DNA of 64,000 bases. Source: Acanthornis magna. Lineage: Eukaryota; Chordata; Aves; Passeriformes; Acanthizidae. Both the position numbers and the translations under genes were made by a program. The DNA is taken from contig JAWUZG010000970.1 of assembly GCA_036785705.1 (NCBI GenBank), positions 966,001-1,030,000 on the forward strand. The letters are read 5' to 3'. This document shows positions 24,881 through 36,037 of this stretch, in pieces. Under the pieces are notes generated by a model that searched no databases, was not told where the DNA came from, and was given only the letters and a program-made list of their open reading frames with translations. Numbering within the stretch: the stretch's first letter is position 1; the number at the start of each line of letters is the position of its first letter.

Positions 24881-26999
24881 CCCAATCTCCTAGGTACTAA
24901 TTTGCCATGGATTGTATTTAAGTCCTCATCCATTATGTGAATTAGAAGTGAAACAAACACTGGCATCAATACTCTATTGCAGCCAGACCAGCCTGAGATC
25001 CAAGTGAGTGTGTGTCCTGGACAGTTTGTATTGATGCTGTCCTGGGTATCACGCTCATCAATAATGGAAATAATTGCATTTTAATAATTAAAAAACCCCC
25101 ATCATTTTCACAGAGGTAGAAATGATGACTTTGTTCCCTCCCTGCAGTTTATCTACCTTCTAATGACAGGAATGATTCACTGAGCAGCTCATTTATGAAC
25201 ACACAAATTCACACAAAGAAATCTGCTTTTATTCAGGTGAAAGAGTATCAAATGTCCCTTAAATATCAACTTAGCAATACACTGCATCAGGAGCTTTGAA
25301 ATGAAAGGTGAAATTTATGGAAGAGTGGCCCCTGCCCTCCTGGCCCTAATTTTGTTATTGTCCTGATAACGTGCTGAGACAAGTAATGAAAATTCTTATT
25401 CTGATTATTTTGTTTCAAAATTTTTTTTTTGTCATTTTGGCATTCCAACACAAATATCTTTTTAAAATGGGGTGCCTTAATAATGCAATAATGTCTTGCT
25501 GAATACAGAGTCTGTACAGCATTTTAATGTGGACCTGGATAAAAGATTTTTCTGTTAGTTCTCACGATCTTTTGGTTTTGTAGTTCTTAGTTCTTTATTA
25601 GTTCTCTCTCTCTCTTTTATTTTTCTTAATTCTTTTATGTACACTGTGGGCAGAACAATCTGGAGTGTGTTTGGTAGACTTTGGTCTGTCTTGTGTAAAA
25701 CTAACAAAATCATGATATAAACATGGTTATAATCTAGGCCTAAGTTATCTTCTCACTATTTTTTTTCCTTTTTTTGCTGCTAGATAAATATTGAGAGTAT
25801 TTTGTCCAGATTGTGGCCTCTATCTGGGATTTTGCAGACCAAGTATATCCCAAACTGATATACCCAAATGTCTTGGAATTGAAAGTAAATTCCTGGAAGT
25901 GAAAAATAAATAAACTAATAGAAAGGAAACAATAGTGTCATAAAATTCACTTTACTCTCTGGAGACTTTCTTTTGTTGATTTGAGAAACTGCATAATGAA
26001 GAATGAGTAGATTGCCTCTGCAGTAGCCAGTGTAGTTTAGATTCTTCCTCGTTTGCTCTGTCTTTTTCACTACAGCCCTGATTCAAAGTGATGTGCTTAA
26101 GATAATGCGCAACAAAAAATAAACACAAAACTCAAAATAAATCAGACACCAAAGTTAGAAGCATATGACTCTCTTCTTTTACATTACCCAGCAGTATTTG
26201 AACAAATGTACAATGATAACTGCTTTAAAAAGGTGTGCTAAAATTTTCTGCTGATACGGCAAGTTTTGAGATGTCTGTCACTTTTTCACATACTTGTAGA
26301 CAAGTATATGTTTTATGAAATATTTATAAACTCTTTTCACTACAAATCATAAATTTTATGGCAGGTTTATCCTAAAGATCACTTAGTTTTTATCTCTTTC
26401 AACAGGGAACTCAAATAGCCAATACTGTTACTAGATCCAACAAACAGAAATAATCTGCACACATGCCTAAGCTAAGTAGATACGTAAACGTTTTGGTACC
26501 TCAGGTCTTTAAAAACATATGCCTCTGGACCAGTATTTATTTGCAATTTTGTAAAAATCCATATAATAATAATAATAATACATTAAGAAAAACATTACAT
26601 ATGTATAAAAAAAAAGCTGCTTCTTTGTGTTAGAACATTTTTTTGTTAGATGCAAAAGCAAAATCTAGGTGAACAAAGCCTATTCATCTAGATTGCTATA
26701 AAGCCTATGCTGTGGCTGTATAATCTATACTAAAATTTCAAGTAGGCAGTTAAGATTTTAAATCCTTATTGAGATTAAAATTAGGAGTACCAGATATCAA
26801 CATAAATATTCACTCACAAGCAAAGGATATTCTCTCTCTGAGCAAAGGATGTCCTTCCATTATGCCAAAATGAATAACCTAAACCCTTTTTTGTTTCTTT
26901 ACACTCACTGTTTAGCTTTGTGTCATACCTATTTCTTTCCTTAAAGCTACTTAGCAGATTAATTCAGCAGAAATAAGCGCCTTATTGTTGATTATATAA
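24881..26999. other. AT-rich unique sequence, no gene recognised
   Basis: Contains a short (AAT)n run at 26563-26580 and no credible open frame. The part around 25080-25350 is complex and repeat-free and could be conserved non-coding sequence, but no specific signal was identified. Confidence 0.5.
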
Positions 27000-27460
27000 A
27001 TGATTCAGGATGTTTGACATATTTAATTTGACAGAATGGCACAAATTGCAGCCTGACCCTGCGCTTTGCTAGTCCATATGCACCAGGACCACCTCTAGGA
27101 TCATTAAAAGTTGAGTTAATTCAGTAGCACTTTGCACTGGAGAGTTTCACTGCAATGATTAGGTTTTCAAAGATAGCAGCAGGCCCTTCCCTCCCAGCCC
27201 AGCTTCTCTTTCAGATTGTAGTGAAAGTGAACAAATAAAGAGGGGGGGGGGGAAAAATGAAAATACCTGAAGAGAATAAAGAACAAGGGTGATGGGGTAA
27301 GATGGATTACTTGAATTTTCCACCAATCACTGAACAACACATTGGCTAAAGCATTGATTGATGAAGTATTTAAGTCGTCAATCTCACATCACAAGCCTTT
27401 TTACAAATGGCTGCAGAAAGGGGCTGACACCGAGGTGGTATCAATGGAAGCTGGCTTTGC
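27000..27460. promoter_or_regulatory. Candidate conserved non-coding element
   Basis: Repeat-free, high-complexity sequence apart from an 11-base G run at 27242-27252. It has SOX-like (ACAAA, ACAAT) and homeodomain-type (TTAAT, TGATTA) words and no useful open frame. It has the texture of vertebrate conserved non-coding elements. Nothing in the bases alone proves this. Confidence 0.18.
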
Positions 27461-29250
27461 TACAAAATATAAGAAAGACCTCTAGTCCGCAATTTGCTCT
27501 CTCACAAGATGTTCAATAACCACTTTCGACGGCCACTTTGCCAGCAAATGTTTCACTTAAAATGTCGGTATTCTTTACTCAGGACTGCTGTCCACCTCTG
27601 AATTTATAGGCCTTTACTATGAGAAGATTTACTTTCCTTTAGTTTTCAGTCAGATTATTTTTCCCCCATGTAGACTGCTTTTCAATTTACATGGAGGTTT
27701 TCTTGGTGGGTACCTTTTCCTTTTTTTCGCATTCCTTAAAAGAATTGCAAACAGTTTTTGTCTCTTCATATATGTTTTAAAACAGTATATCAGTCATTGC
27801 CAGAAATCTGTGTTTGATTGAGAAATCAGCTTGTTCTGGCTTTTTATTTTGTTCCACTCCTACACTTTTCTTGTTCATCGACATTAACCTAAAAATAAAT
27901 GACTGCACAGGACTTTAGTTTAGTATCTGCAGAAGCTGTTGCTGCAGAGACAGGTCACTTCTTGGTTAACATCAGCATCCCACTATTTGTTCCTCGAATT
28001 CCCCTCTTTCAGAGGAATATGATAAGTGTAAGGAATAGCTCATATCAAGGGAACGACAGACAAGCAATTTGGATTCCATGAAGGGAAAAGAAAGAAAAAA
28101 AAGCCAACAAAAGAGAGTACATAGCCCAGCATGAAAGAGCATCTTGATTTCAAGTTTTCTTTCAGGAGTCGTTAATATTTTATGAGACCACACAGAGTGT
28201 TCCTCCAGTGACATTTTTCTAAATAATGTAATGTGCAGTAAAGTATCAGACAAAGGGGAGGAGGAGGGAAATCGCCTTGTTTAGATTAAAAAGAAAGAAA
28301 GAAAAAAAAAGCATTTGAAGACAAGTATTCTCAAGGTTGGCTGGTGTCTGACTCCAGAGCCCCAACCTTTTGTAGGGTCAATACTTATCAGGGGAATGCT
28401 GCCCAGGAATAAGGAGAATACTCCAAGTTTTTGTTCTTTTTTTTTTTCTTTTCTATCTTACTTGTTTTCCTTTATTTTTTTCTGTTTTGTTTTTGTTTTG
28501 TTTTGTTTTGTTTTTTTCATTTAGAGAACCTAAGTGTGTTCTACAGGCTCACTAGTCTCCTTACTCTGTATCAATAAAAAGTGATGGGACAGGGAACATC
28601 TACAGAAAAATACAAAAAGCACAGTGCCTCCTATTTTCTTCTTTCCTGACCCTCTCAGAATGGGAGCTTTCCTTGGAAGAAAATTTTGATCTAAAGCTCT
28701 GGGTGCAAGCACTCTTGGAGCTTCAGAAAATCTGTGAGTAACTTACAGAACAGGTCCAAGATTTCACAGGTCTCTGTCCCAGCACTGCAGTAGTTAACAG
28801 TAACTCAGAAACCCTACTGTAGACCAAACTGAACCAACTGAACCAAGACTGTTGCTACAAAGGAGAGCCCAAACTACCAAGGCTACTCAAGTTTTAAAGT
28901 GTTAGGTACACATCCTCCTGGTTTATTTCAGGCTTTCACTCTGAAGAAGTTATAGGCTTTCATTGTGAAAGTGAGTGACAATTCCTCAGTTAAACCATTT
29001 TACTTCGCAGAAAGGAATAGGGTAAAAGAATTCATGTAAGAGTTGAATTGACAAGTTAGTAATTTGATAGCTTGTAACTTCCCAGCCTGTGCTAGCTCAT
29101 GTTGATCAGAGGCCGTGGTGGCTTATCTTGGTCTCTTAGAATCCTAAATTTTAGAAGAAAATTAAATATTCTGGGGGTTTTTGTTTTCTTTCACTCTTCC
29201 AACCCTAATGGGCCTTCAGAGGTATCCTTCTGACAGTCTGTGCCTAGATG
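27461..29250. other. Unique sequence plus a long T-rich tract, no gene recognised
   Basis: Ordinary AT-rich sequence surrounds a T-rich tract listed separately. Open frames near 27899-28081 and 28530-28712 have no recognised content. Confidence 0.5.
28430..28518. repeat. T-rich low-complexity tract with (GTTTT)n
   Basis: Nearly pure T with C and G interruptions. From about 28483 it becomes a regular GTTTT pentanucleotide repeat. It is not flanked by a recognisable retroelement. Confidence 0.85.
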
Positions 29251-29257
29251 TACAAAG

Positions 29258-29294
29258 CCTTAACACAACCTTAACACAACCTTAACACAACCTT
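29258..29294. repeat. 11-bp minisatellite, three perfect copies
   Basis: CCTTAACACAA is repeated three times without change (29258-29268, 29269-29279, 29280-29290), then CCTT. Confidence 0.95.
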
Positions 29295-32200
29295 TGACAC
29301 CTCCAGAATATAAGAAACATATGGTATTATTATACTGTATGTGGATCAGCATAGAGATAATTACTAAATAATATTGTTTATAAAAGACTTATTTGAGAAT
29401 GCATCAAAACCGAAGTAACTGGGGAATTGAAAAAGTAACCATCAAAAAGCACAACTTTGTGTAACACAAGATAGAAAAATTACGCTTACTTTTCTCTTAA
29501 ATACACAAGAATCTTACTTCCATTGAATTGTGATAGATAAGCAAAGCCACTCAGCAGCAAATTGTAGGTGCTTCCCTCCCCCTGAACTATTTAGAAAGAC
29601 ACAAGTTAGTGGGCATCACTCTTGTACAAACCTACCATACGAGACCAAAGTGAATATCATGTACTGTAACAGGAATGTGTGGAGTGAATCAGGCAACTTG
29701 CACAAAGCTGCAACTAAATTTATTGTATTAAATAAGAATCCAGTGTGCCACTGCAGTTTATGTGAGCAGTTAAAATGGTTTGCCTCTTCCCGTTACATGA
29801 CAATGTAATCAATGGGATAAATCACCAGCTGGCAGAAATCCTACATTTGAAATATCTCACATGTTTCCTATGGCACAGCAGAAATCTTCCTAGGAAAACA
29901 GAAGGCCCATGAAGTTGATAAAAGGCATTTGTGTAACTGCTGTTGCTGAGGATTGCACCCGAGTTAGGAGTTAAATTGCACAAGCTTTGATCTTTCGAAC
30001 AGACAAAATACATGTAATCTGATCCTAAGGTATGCAGTGATATTGCATCGGATATAGCAATTACACCTCACTCATGCAAACATGCATATGCTTATCTTCA
30101 CTAATAGGATTAGTTAATTGATTTAATTGTTCATACTATTCCTGGAAGTAAAATTAAGACACATTTAAATGCTTACTTTTCGACCATTACACTCACCCTT
30201 TTCCTCCTTGTTCCTAACCCTACCTTCCTATTTGTTTCATAATTTTACTTGGTAGCAAGTGGCCTACTGAAATCTCTTCCACTCCCACTACTGTTCATTC
30301 ATCTTTGCTGTCATTCCTCATGTGGTATTAAGGGTGAAGTTTACTTCTTTCCACCTGAGCACTTTCTAGGTGTTGCTGCCATTTCCACTGTGGCACTACC
30401 AATGAGCACATATTAATTGGCCCTACATCACTCCCCATAGAGCCTGGGTGGCCCAGGAACTATTGAATGACTCTCTAGTCAGAGCGAGTGCAGTTTTTTA
30501 AAAACTATTTCCATTAATTTTCTTCCCTATAACTACTCAATAGTAGTGGTGAAATAAATAAATATATTGAATCAGAACCTCACTTCACTGGGTCTTAATT
30601 GGTGTGTCTTGAGTGAATCTATGCCATTGTGTAATGAATCTATATTGCTCTTCACAGATCTCTTCCCACCTACTGTATCTGATATTCTCGCTGCAGCACG
30701 CTGAGGTGGGGTAAACTGCTTGTCTGGTTTGCGTAACTGTGGTTTTGTTTAGTTGGCATGTTAAAAAATAATCAACTGTGTATAATAAAAACTGGTCCCC
30801 TTTCCCATGTTTTAGAGCTGGTTTAAATTCAGAATGTCATCATGATAACCAAATCTGACCATTTGTGTGAAACAGGCCAGTCAATTTCTAATGAGAGGAC
30901 ACCTGCTTGAGAAAGGAGGTGGGGAGGGAAAGTAATCTTGTCCACCTTTTGCAATTCCTCTGCAGATCAAACTTGTGCACTAAAGCTGATAAGGTTGTTA
31001 GAACTAGAGAGGTTAAAATAGGCAACTGAAATATTGTGTTTCTAGCACCTGAGTTACTTGAACCCCCAACAAAAATACATACACCAAGAACAATGCAATA
31101 CTTTCTGGATATGGATTTCAAATATCTATGACACCTTAATATTTTAACATTCTGAGCAATTTTCTTTGCTGAAATGAATCTGACAGAGCTTTGACCTACC
31201 TCTTCCCAAAATCAAGCTCTGAATTTTGCCTTAACAACAAATGAAGTAAGACAGAGATCATACCTCCTTTATCAAACTGTTTCTTTTAGAAGAAATTATG
31301 AGGAGAACCTACCAGTAACAAGATCATAAAAAATAATTTTTTATGCTTGACTCTGAGCTAATTTCTGTCCATGGGCACCTTATCTTTTGAAAATCACATC
31401 AGCCAAAACTTTCAAGACCTAAAGACTAATTTGAAATGTGCAGCAGTTATTTTGAGACCTACTTTTTTTTGGTGAGGAATGAATAAAAGTTAGACATGAA
31501 AATACACTATAAATTACCTGGGTTGTTTCAACCTTATGTCTAATTGTTCCCATTAAGTGTAGTAAAATGTGCACTGACTATTAACTTTCAACCTATTTCT
31601 TCACCTATTTCTTTCAACCCATTTCTTCACCAATTATAAGAGAATGGTGATTAAGCAGTTCATAATTTGAATATAGGTGATTAGGGCCTATTTCTGTTGA
31701 CTTCACTCTGAGTACAGTAGGAAATAATAGCAAGAAATCACATAATCAAATTGTAAGCCACAAGTCATTGAGTGTGAGCAGCCAGGTGAAGGTTTCACAC
31801 ACCTGAAATGGTGGTCTATCCCTGAATCTCTCTGCTTGCTTAAGTTTGTCTTGAAGGGCAACTCAATGTCAAAAATAATTAGCATAAGGTTATTTCTTTC
31901 ACTTCTCTCGCCTATAAGACACATTTACCAATCCCATAAGCAGATGTACTATTATACCTTGTCTACCTTCCCATCCTTATTTGTTTTGCAGAGCAAATAT
32001 TTTAGAGGCCAAATAGCTGTATTCAGGCTCTCTTGGACCATCAGACACCTTTCCATAAGCTTTGGCCATAAAAACCCGACATATCTCTATGGTAGCTCCC
32101 ATCTATGTCGATGAAATTGCAAAGTAGATTTTCGCTGCAGAGGAGGTGGAAGAATGAGACTGTCCTACAGTTCAGCTAAAATACAGCATGATAAAAGGAG

Positions 32201-33068
32201 CTTTCTTTATCTGGGAACAACTTCCTTTTTCCAGCAGTTGACAAATCCAAATACAAACACTTGGAAAATACAGGAGGAGTATATGGGCTAATATATATGC
32301 CAGGCCTGGATTCAACAGCCCAGTAATGGCTCTGGGCCACTTGCTCTCTCCTGATGTGAAAGCACAGCACTTTAGCTTGTGTGTCTGGCAGCGGGAAGCC
32401 CCACAGGCTGGGGAGAGCTATTTTATGTGCTGCGCATATGAGGGGGAGCATTATGTTTGGTACAGGGGAGCTGCTGAGGTTTTTATTCTCTCATTACTAG
32501 AAAACATTTCTGTGTACTTTTCTCTGTGTTTTTATTAATCCATTTCATTTCATGCTGTCTCCCCTCCCACATCTCTAACAGCTGCTCACACAATATCTCA
32601 CCTACAGTTTGGGAAGACACAGTAGGCAGATCACAGTATATATTGTGTTCTACTCCTGGACGTACCATCTGCCTTCTCCTCCTGGACATTTTTGCAACCG
32701 ACTGTTTACAGCAACAGAGGGTCTGGCTGCTTAAGGCAGATCCTTTGCAATGAGCATCTTGTAAATAAGTGAAAGTTAAAAGGAGCAAGTAGCAGAAACC
32801 CTCCAGCTCTAGTTAAAACAATTCTGCATGGTTACCAAATGACGCCTACTTTGAGGAAAAAATAAGATTGAATGTAATTTTTGGTATATTCTGGATGCAT
32901 CTGGTTTTATAATTTCACCTCACTTTTTCTCTTCCTAATACTGGGAGAGGTGGAAAGACATGTAGCTGAATGCCACAAGGAAGACGGTGGCAATGCCATT
33001 TATTCTTAGACTTGTTCACAGCCAAAGCCTTCACTCCTGTGCACAGCCCCCAGCCCTTCCCCCCTCAC
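29295..33068. other. Unique sequence, no gene recognised
   Basis: Apart from a 26-bp tandem duplication at 31586-31637, nothing structured was seen. All open frames are under 102 codons with no domains. Confidence 0.5.
31586..31637. repeat. 26-bp tandem duplication
   Basis: The unit TTTCAACCTATTTCTTCACC plus six bases (31586-31611) is followed directly by a copy with a few changes (31612-31637). Each unit contains an internal near-repeat of CCTATTTCTT. Confidence 0.8.
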
Positions 33069-33338
33069 CCATTGCTGTTGACAGTAAGGACTCAATAGCA
33101 AAGGACTTGAAATGTCCATTCAGTGAGAGGAACAAGGCCTCGATTGTCATTTTAATGAGAGATTCCTCTGGGTTTTTTGGGCCCCTCAAACGAAGTACAT
33201 ATCTCTGTGTGTTCTCAGAGTTTATCAGAGCAGCTTGTTGATGGCACCCCCACGAAAGGCTCTGATGTACATGGCACCACTCAGTGACCTTCTCCACACT
33301 GTCATCATTCAGAAACTGCCTCCTGCCATTCACATCTC
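33069..33338 (-). CDS. Weak candidate internal exon, unknown product
   Basis: On the minus strand a good acceptor (TATTGTTTTCCTCAACAG, ending at 33339) opens a frame of 270 nt to a GTGAGG donor beginning at 33068. The exon is symmetric, phase 1 to phase 1, and 90 codons long, a common layout for extracellular modules. Part of the translation reads NPEESLIKMTIEALFLSLNG, which is mixed and protein-like. No domain is recognised, and the two cysteines are too close together for an Ig fold. A frame this long can arise by chance in sequence of this GC content, and conserved non-coding DNA is an alternative. Confidence 0.15.
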
Positions 33339-34879
33339 CTGTTGAGGAAAACAATACCTAAGGGAGCACAGGACCTGCTTACCTAAATATCAATGCATCT
33401 CACCACAAAGCTTTGGAAGAGTAATAATATTGAGAGGTCTGCTTTACCCCTTTCCCTCTTCATTCAGTTCCAGTCAAAAAGCATTGCATGAGCCAGTGTT
33501 TTAGTCCCTGGATAAATGGACTGACTGGTAGGTGCATTCACAGTCTGCACCTGGGGACCCTCTTGTGGGGTCATAGTTTCATTTCTGACTCATAGACCCC
33601 ATTTTCTATTCCATAGAATTTGTGAAGTGAGTCACACAGGTGGGTGGCCAGTTTATGTCTGGCAAATGATACCAAAATACCCACATGTGTCCTGAGCAGA
33701 GCCAACACGTGAGAGGTGAAAGTCTGCCTCAGCTCTCTCCTAACTGTTGATTCATGCAGGGAGCAGACTGAGGGAGGCATCTCTGTGCACCTAGGGCTTT
33801 CAAAAAGCTTTTAGGAGATAGTAGCATTGAAACAAATTAGCAACATAACACCTTCCTATGACTCCAGGAACTGCATGCAAATATGCAACAGCTTTACACT
33901 CCCTGCGTCACACTGCACAACGACTTAAAATATAAAAGTCACCGAATATTATTCCCTAGCACCATCCTTTATGACATGAGATTGTCTGGCCATACAAGGA
34001 GGTAAAGAATTTTTAATTCCTGCACCAAGAAAATATCAATGAAATCATTATGTCTTTAGCCTGTATGGTAGGTATTTTTTGAAGCATTCCCTGTCACCCC
34101 ATGAAGGCATCAATAGAAGTTAAATTGCTTTATACCTGCTTGAAACACTTATTTCTGTATTTGCACTGCAACAATTGGTTGCAACAATCAATAATTTCCT
34201 ATAATTCCTTTTGTGAGCAGAACAATAGATAGGAAGTCATTTTTACAGCTGATATTTAGTCAGAGGCCAGTTCACAGAAGGAATTGCAGCTTTTTATTGT
34301 TTGCTGCTGAAGAGCTATAAGATTGTTGCCATTTTTTGTTTTAAGATGGATTGTGGTTGTTTTCATGAACACTCAGGGTCACAAGTATTCAGTTGATGTC
34401 CTGTGATGCCTAGCTAGTGCCATGTATCTGAAGCTGTTTGCTTGCCACTGAAGAAAGATTTATGTCTTCAGCCATGTAAAGTGAAATAGCTGCATTGTGG
34501 AGAAGAAGGCAAATGTTTGCTTGTTCAAGTTTGGCTCTTATTCATCTCCCAGCTGACTAAATCCATGAAGATAAACATGGCCTGGCTTCCCTAGCTCAGC
34601 AATGACTGCTTATTGTCTTCAAATAAATACTGCAATATTATTGCTCCATACTTTCCTGGCCAGTGGCAGACTGTGAAAATAAGCTGAAGTGATGCCATAA
34701 GTCATAATGTATACAGTCCCCGTTGTCATTAACCGAGGGAAAAGGAAGAAAGAAGGATTCAGAAGTCAACTTTGTTTTAACCCTTTGAATTGTAATATTT
34801 TTTCTCTTTTTTTTAACCTCCTCCAAACATGATTGACGTCTCCTAGGAGCTCACTATCCTTTCATAGGTTAGGAAGCAT
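33339..34879. other. Unique sequence, no gene recognised
   Basis: No repeats or convincing exons. A minus-strand AG/GTAAGC word near 33371-33378 has a poor pyrimidine tract and is not supported as a splice site. Confidence 0.5.
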
Positions 34880-35500
34880 TAAGTAGTTGCACTTTCCACT
34901 GGGTGAGTCTAATCACATTCCTACAGATGAAGTTGGCTGCCCCGGACACCCACAGCTTTCCATTTATCTTTTAAACCACAATCTACACTTTTATGGATGA
35001 GTTCATCTTGGGGAGTGGCAGAAAGAGGAGGACAAGAATAGAGGATGAATTTTCTGAGAAACCAGCACATGTTAACACTTTTATTAAAAGCATCATAACA
35101 AGCTTCCCTTAAGAGGCCTAGGGAGGAAATTGGAGGAACATTATATTTAAGAAGCTAATTTGCATGCAGATGAGGAAAAGCCACAATGAAGATTCTGAAT
35201 TGCCAAAGTCTAACTGGCATTTATAGCCACATGATGAGAAAAAAACTGTCCTGCAACCCTGGTAATAAAATGTATTCTGTGACTCGCATTCCAGACATCA
35301 ATGCACAGAGCTTTACAGAAGTAAACAAAACTTAATGAGAAATACATTTTGTCAAAAATCATCATAGTGGACAATAGTGGGACCAAGAAACCGAGGTATG
35401 TTTGGAGATCTCAATTTAATAAGTAGGCACTGGCATTTTGGGAGCAGAGATTAAAATGGCTGTTCCTGTGCTATTCCTTCTGCATTTTGTAATTCGCTTA
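34880..35500. promoter_or_regulatory. Candidate conserved non-coding element with an octamer
   Basis: An exact octamer, ATTTGCAT, at 35158-35165 is followed within 30 bases by CAGATG (E-box) and ACAAT (SOX-like). The flanks are complex and repeat-free. This grouping is common in neural enhancers. The call is an inference from motifs only. Confidence 0.22.
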
Positions 35501-35614
35501 CCCACAGACAACTACTGTCAGAAAGTTCACTTCTAAACTGTTGGTCAGCTGTGATTTGGAGTTGCGGTTTATCTACTGATAAGCTCAAATCTCACAGCTA
35601 TGTCAGTGGTACAG

Positions 35615-35815
35615 TGTGATACAGATCCTCTTAGAAGCTAAGCCCATGGAGGACAGGGAGGTGATTTGGGACAGGCAGCTCAGCTTTACCAAGGGCAAGT
35701 CCTGCCTGACCAACCTAGTGGCTTTCCATGATGGAGTGACTGCATCAGTCGACATGGGGAGGGCTGCAGATGTCACATATCTAGACTTCTCTAAGGTCTT
35801 TTATATGGTCCCCCA
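35615..35815 (+). mobile_element. CR1 LINE fragment, reverse-transcriptase region
   Basis: CR1 is the main non-LTR retrotransposon of birds. In the plus-strand frame starting near 35616 the translation contains [20 protein letters not shown] and then [15 protein letters not shown]. These match the CR1 reverse-transcriptase segment that precedes and includes the first catalytic motif (YLDF-x-KAFD in active copies). Here the second catalytic-motif aspartate region reads VFYMVPH instead of AFDMVPH, so an expected residue is lost. Both ends of the element are missing. The fragment stops abruptly near 35815, five or so bases before an oppositely oriented CR1 piece. Confidence 0.9.
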
Positions 35816-35819
35816 CAGA

Positions 35820-36037
35820 AGGCAGGCTTGGTGCTGTGACCACTTCCCTGGGGAGCCTGTTCCAGTGCCCAGCCATCCTCTGGGTAAAGAACCTATTCCT
35901 AATATCCAACCTGAACCTCTTCTGCACAATTTCATGTGACTCCCTTTGATCCTGTCACTGGTCATCAGACAGAAGAGATCAATTCTGGCCACTCCACTGC
36001 CCCTCATGAGGAGGTTGTAGACAGTGACAAGATCTCT
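35820..36037 (-). mobile_element. CR1 LINE fragment, C-terminal end of the polymerase ORF
   Basis: Read on the minus strand from about 36037 this follows the well-known CR1 segment just upstream of the 3' end: VYN-LL-RGSG, then DLF--VTSDR, a lysine/arginine-rich FRLDIRK-like stretch, and [15 protein letters not shown] sequence ending at a TCACAGCACCAAGCCT-type word near 35823. Frameshifts break it, and the 3' UTR and terminal ATTCTATG-type repeats are absent. It lies head-on to the fragment at 35615-35815. Either two insertions landed here or one element was rearranged. Confidence 0.85.
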
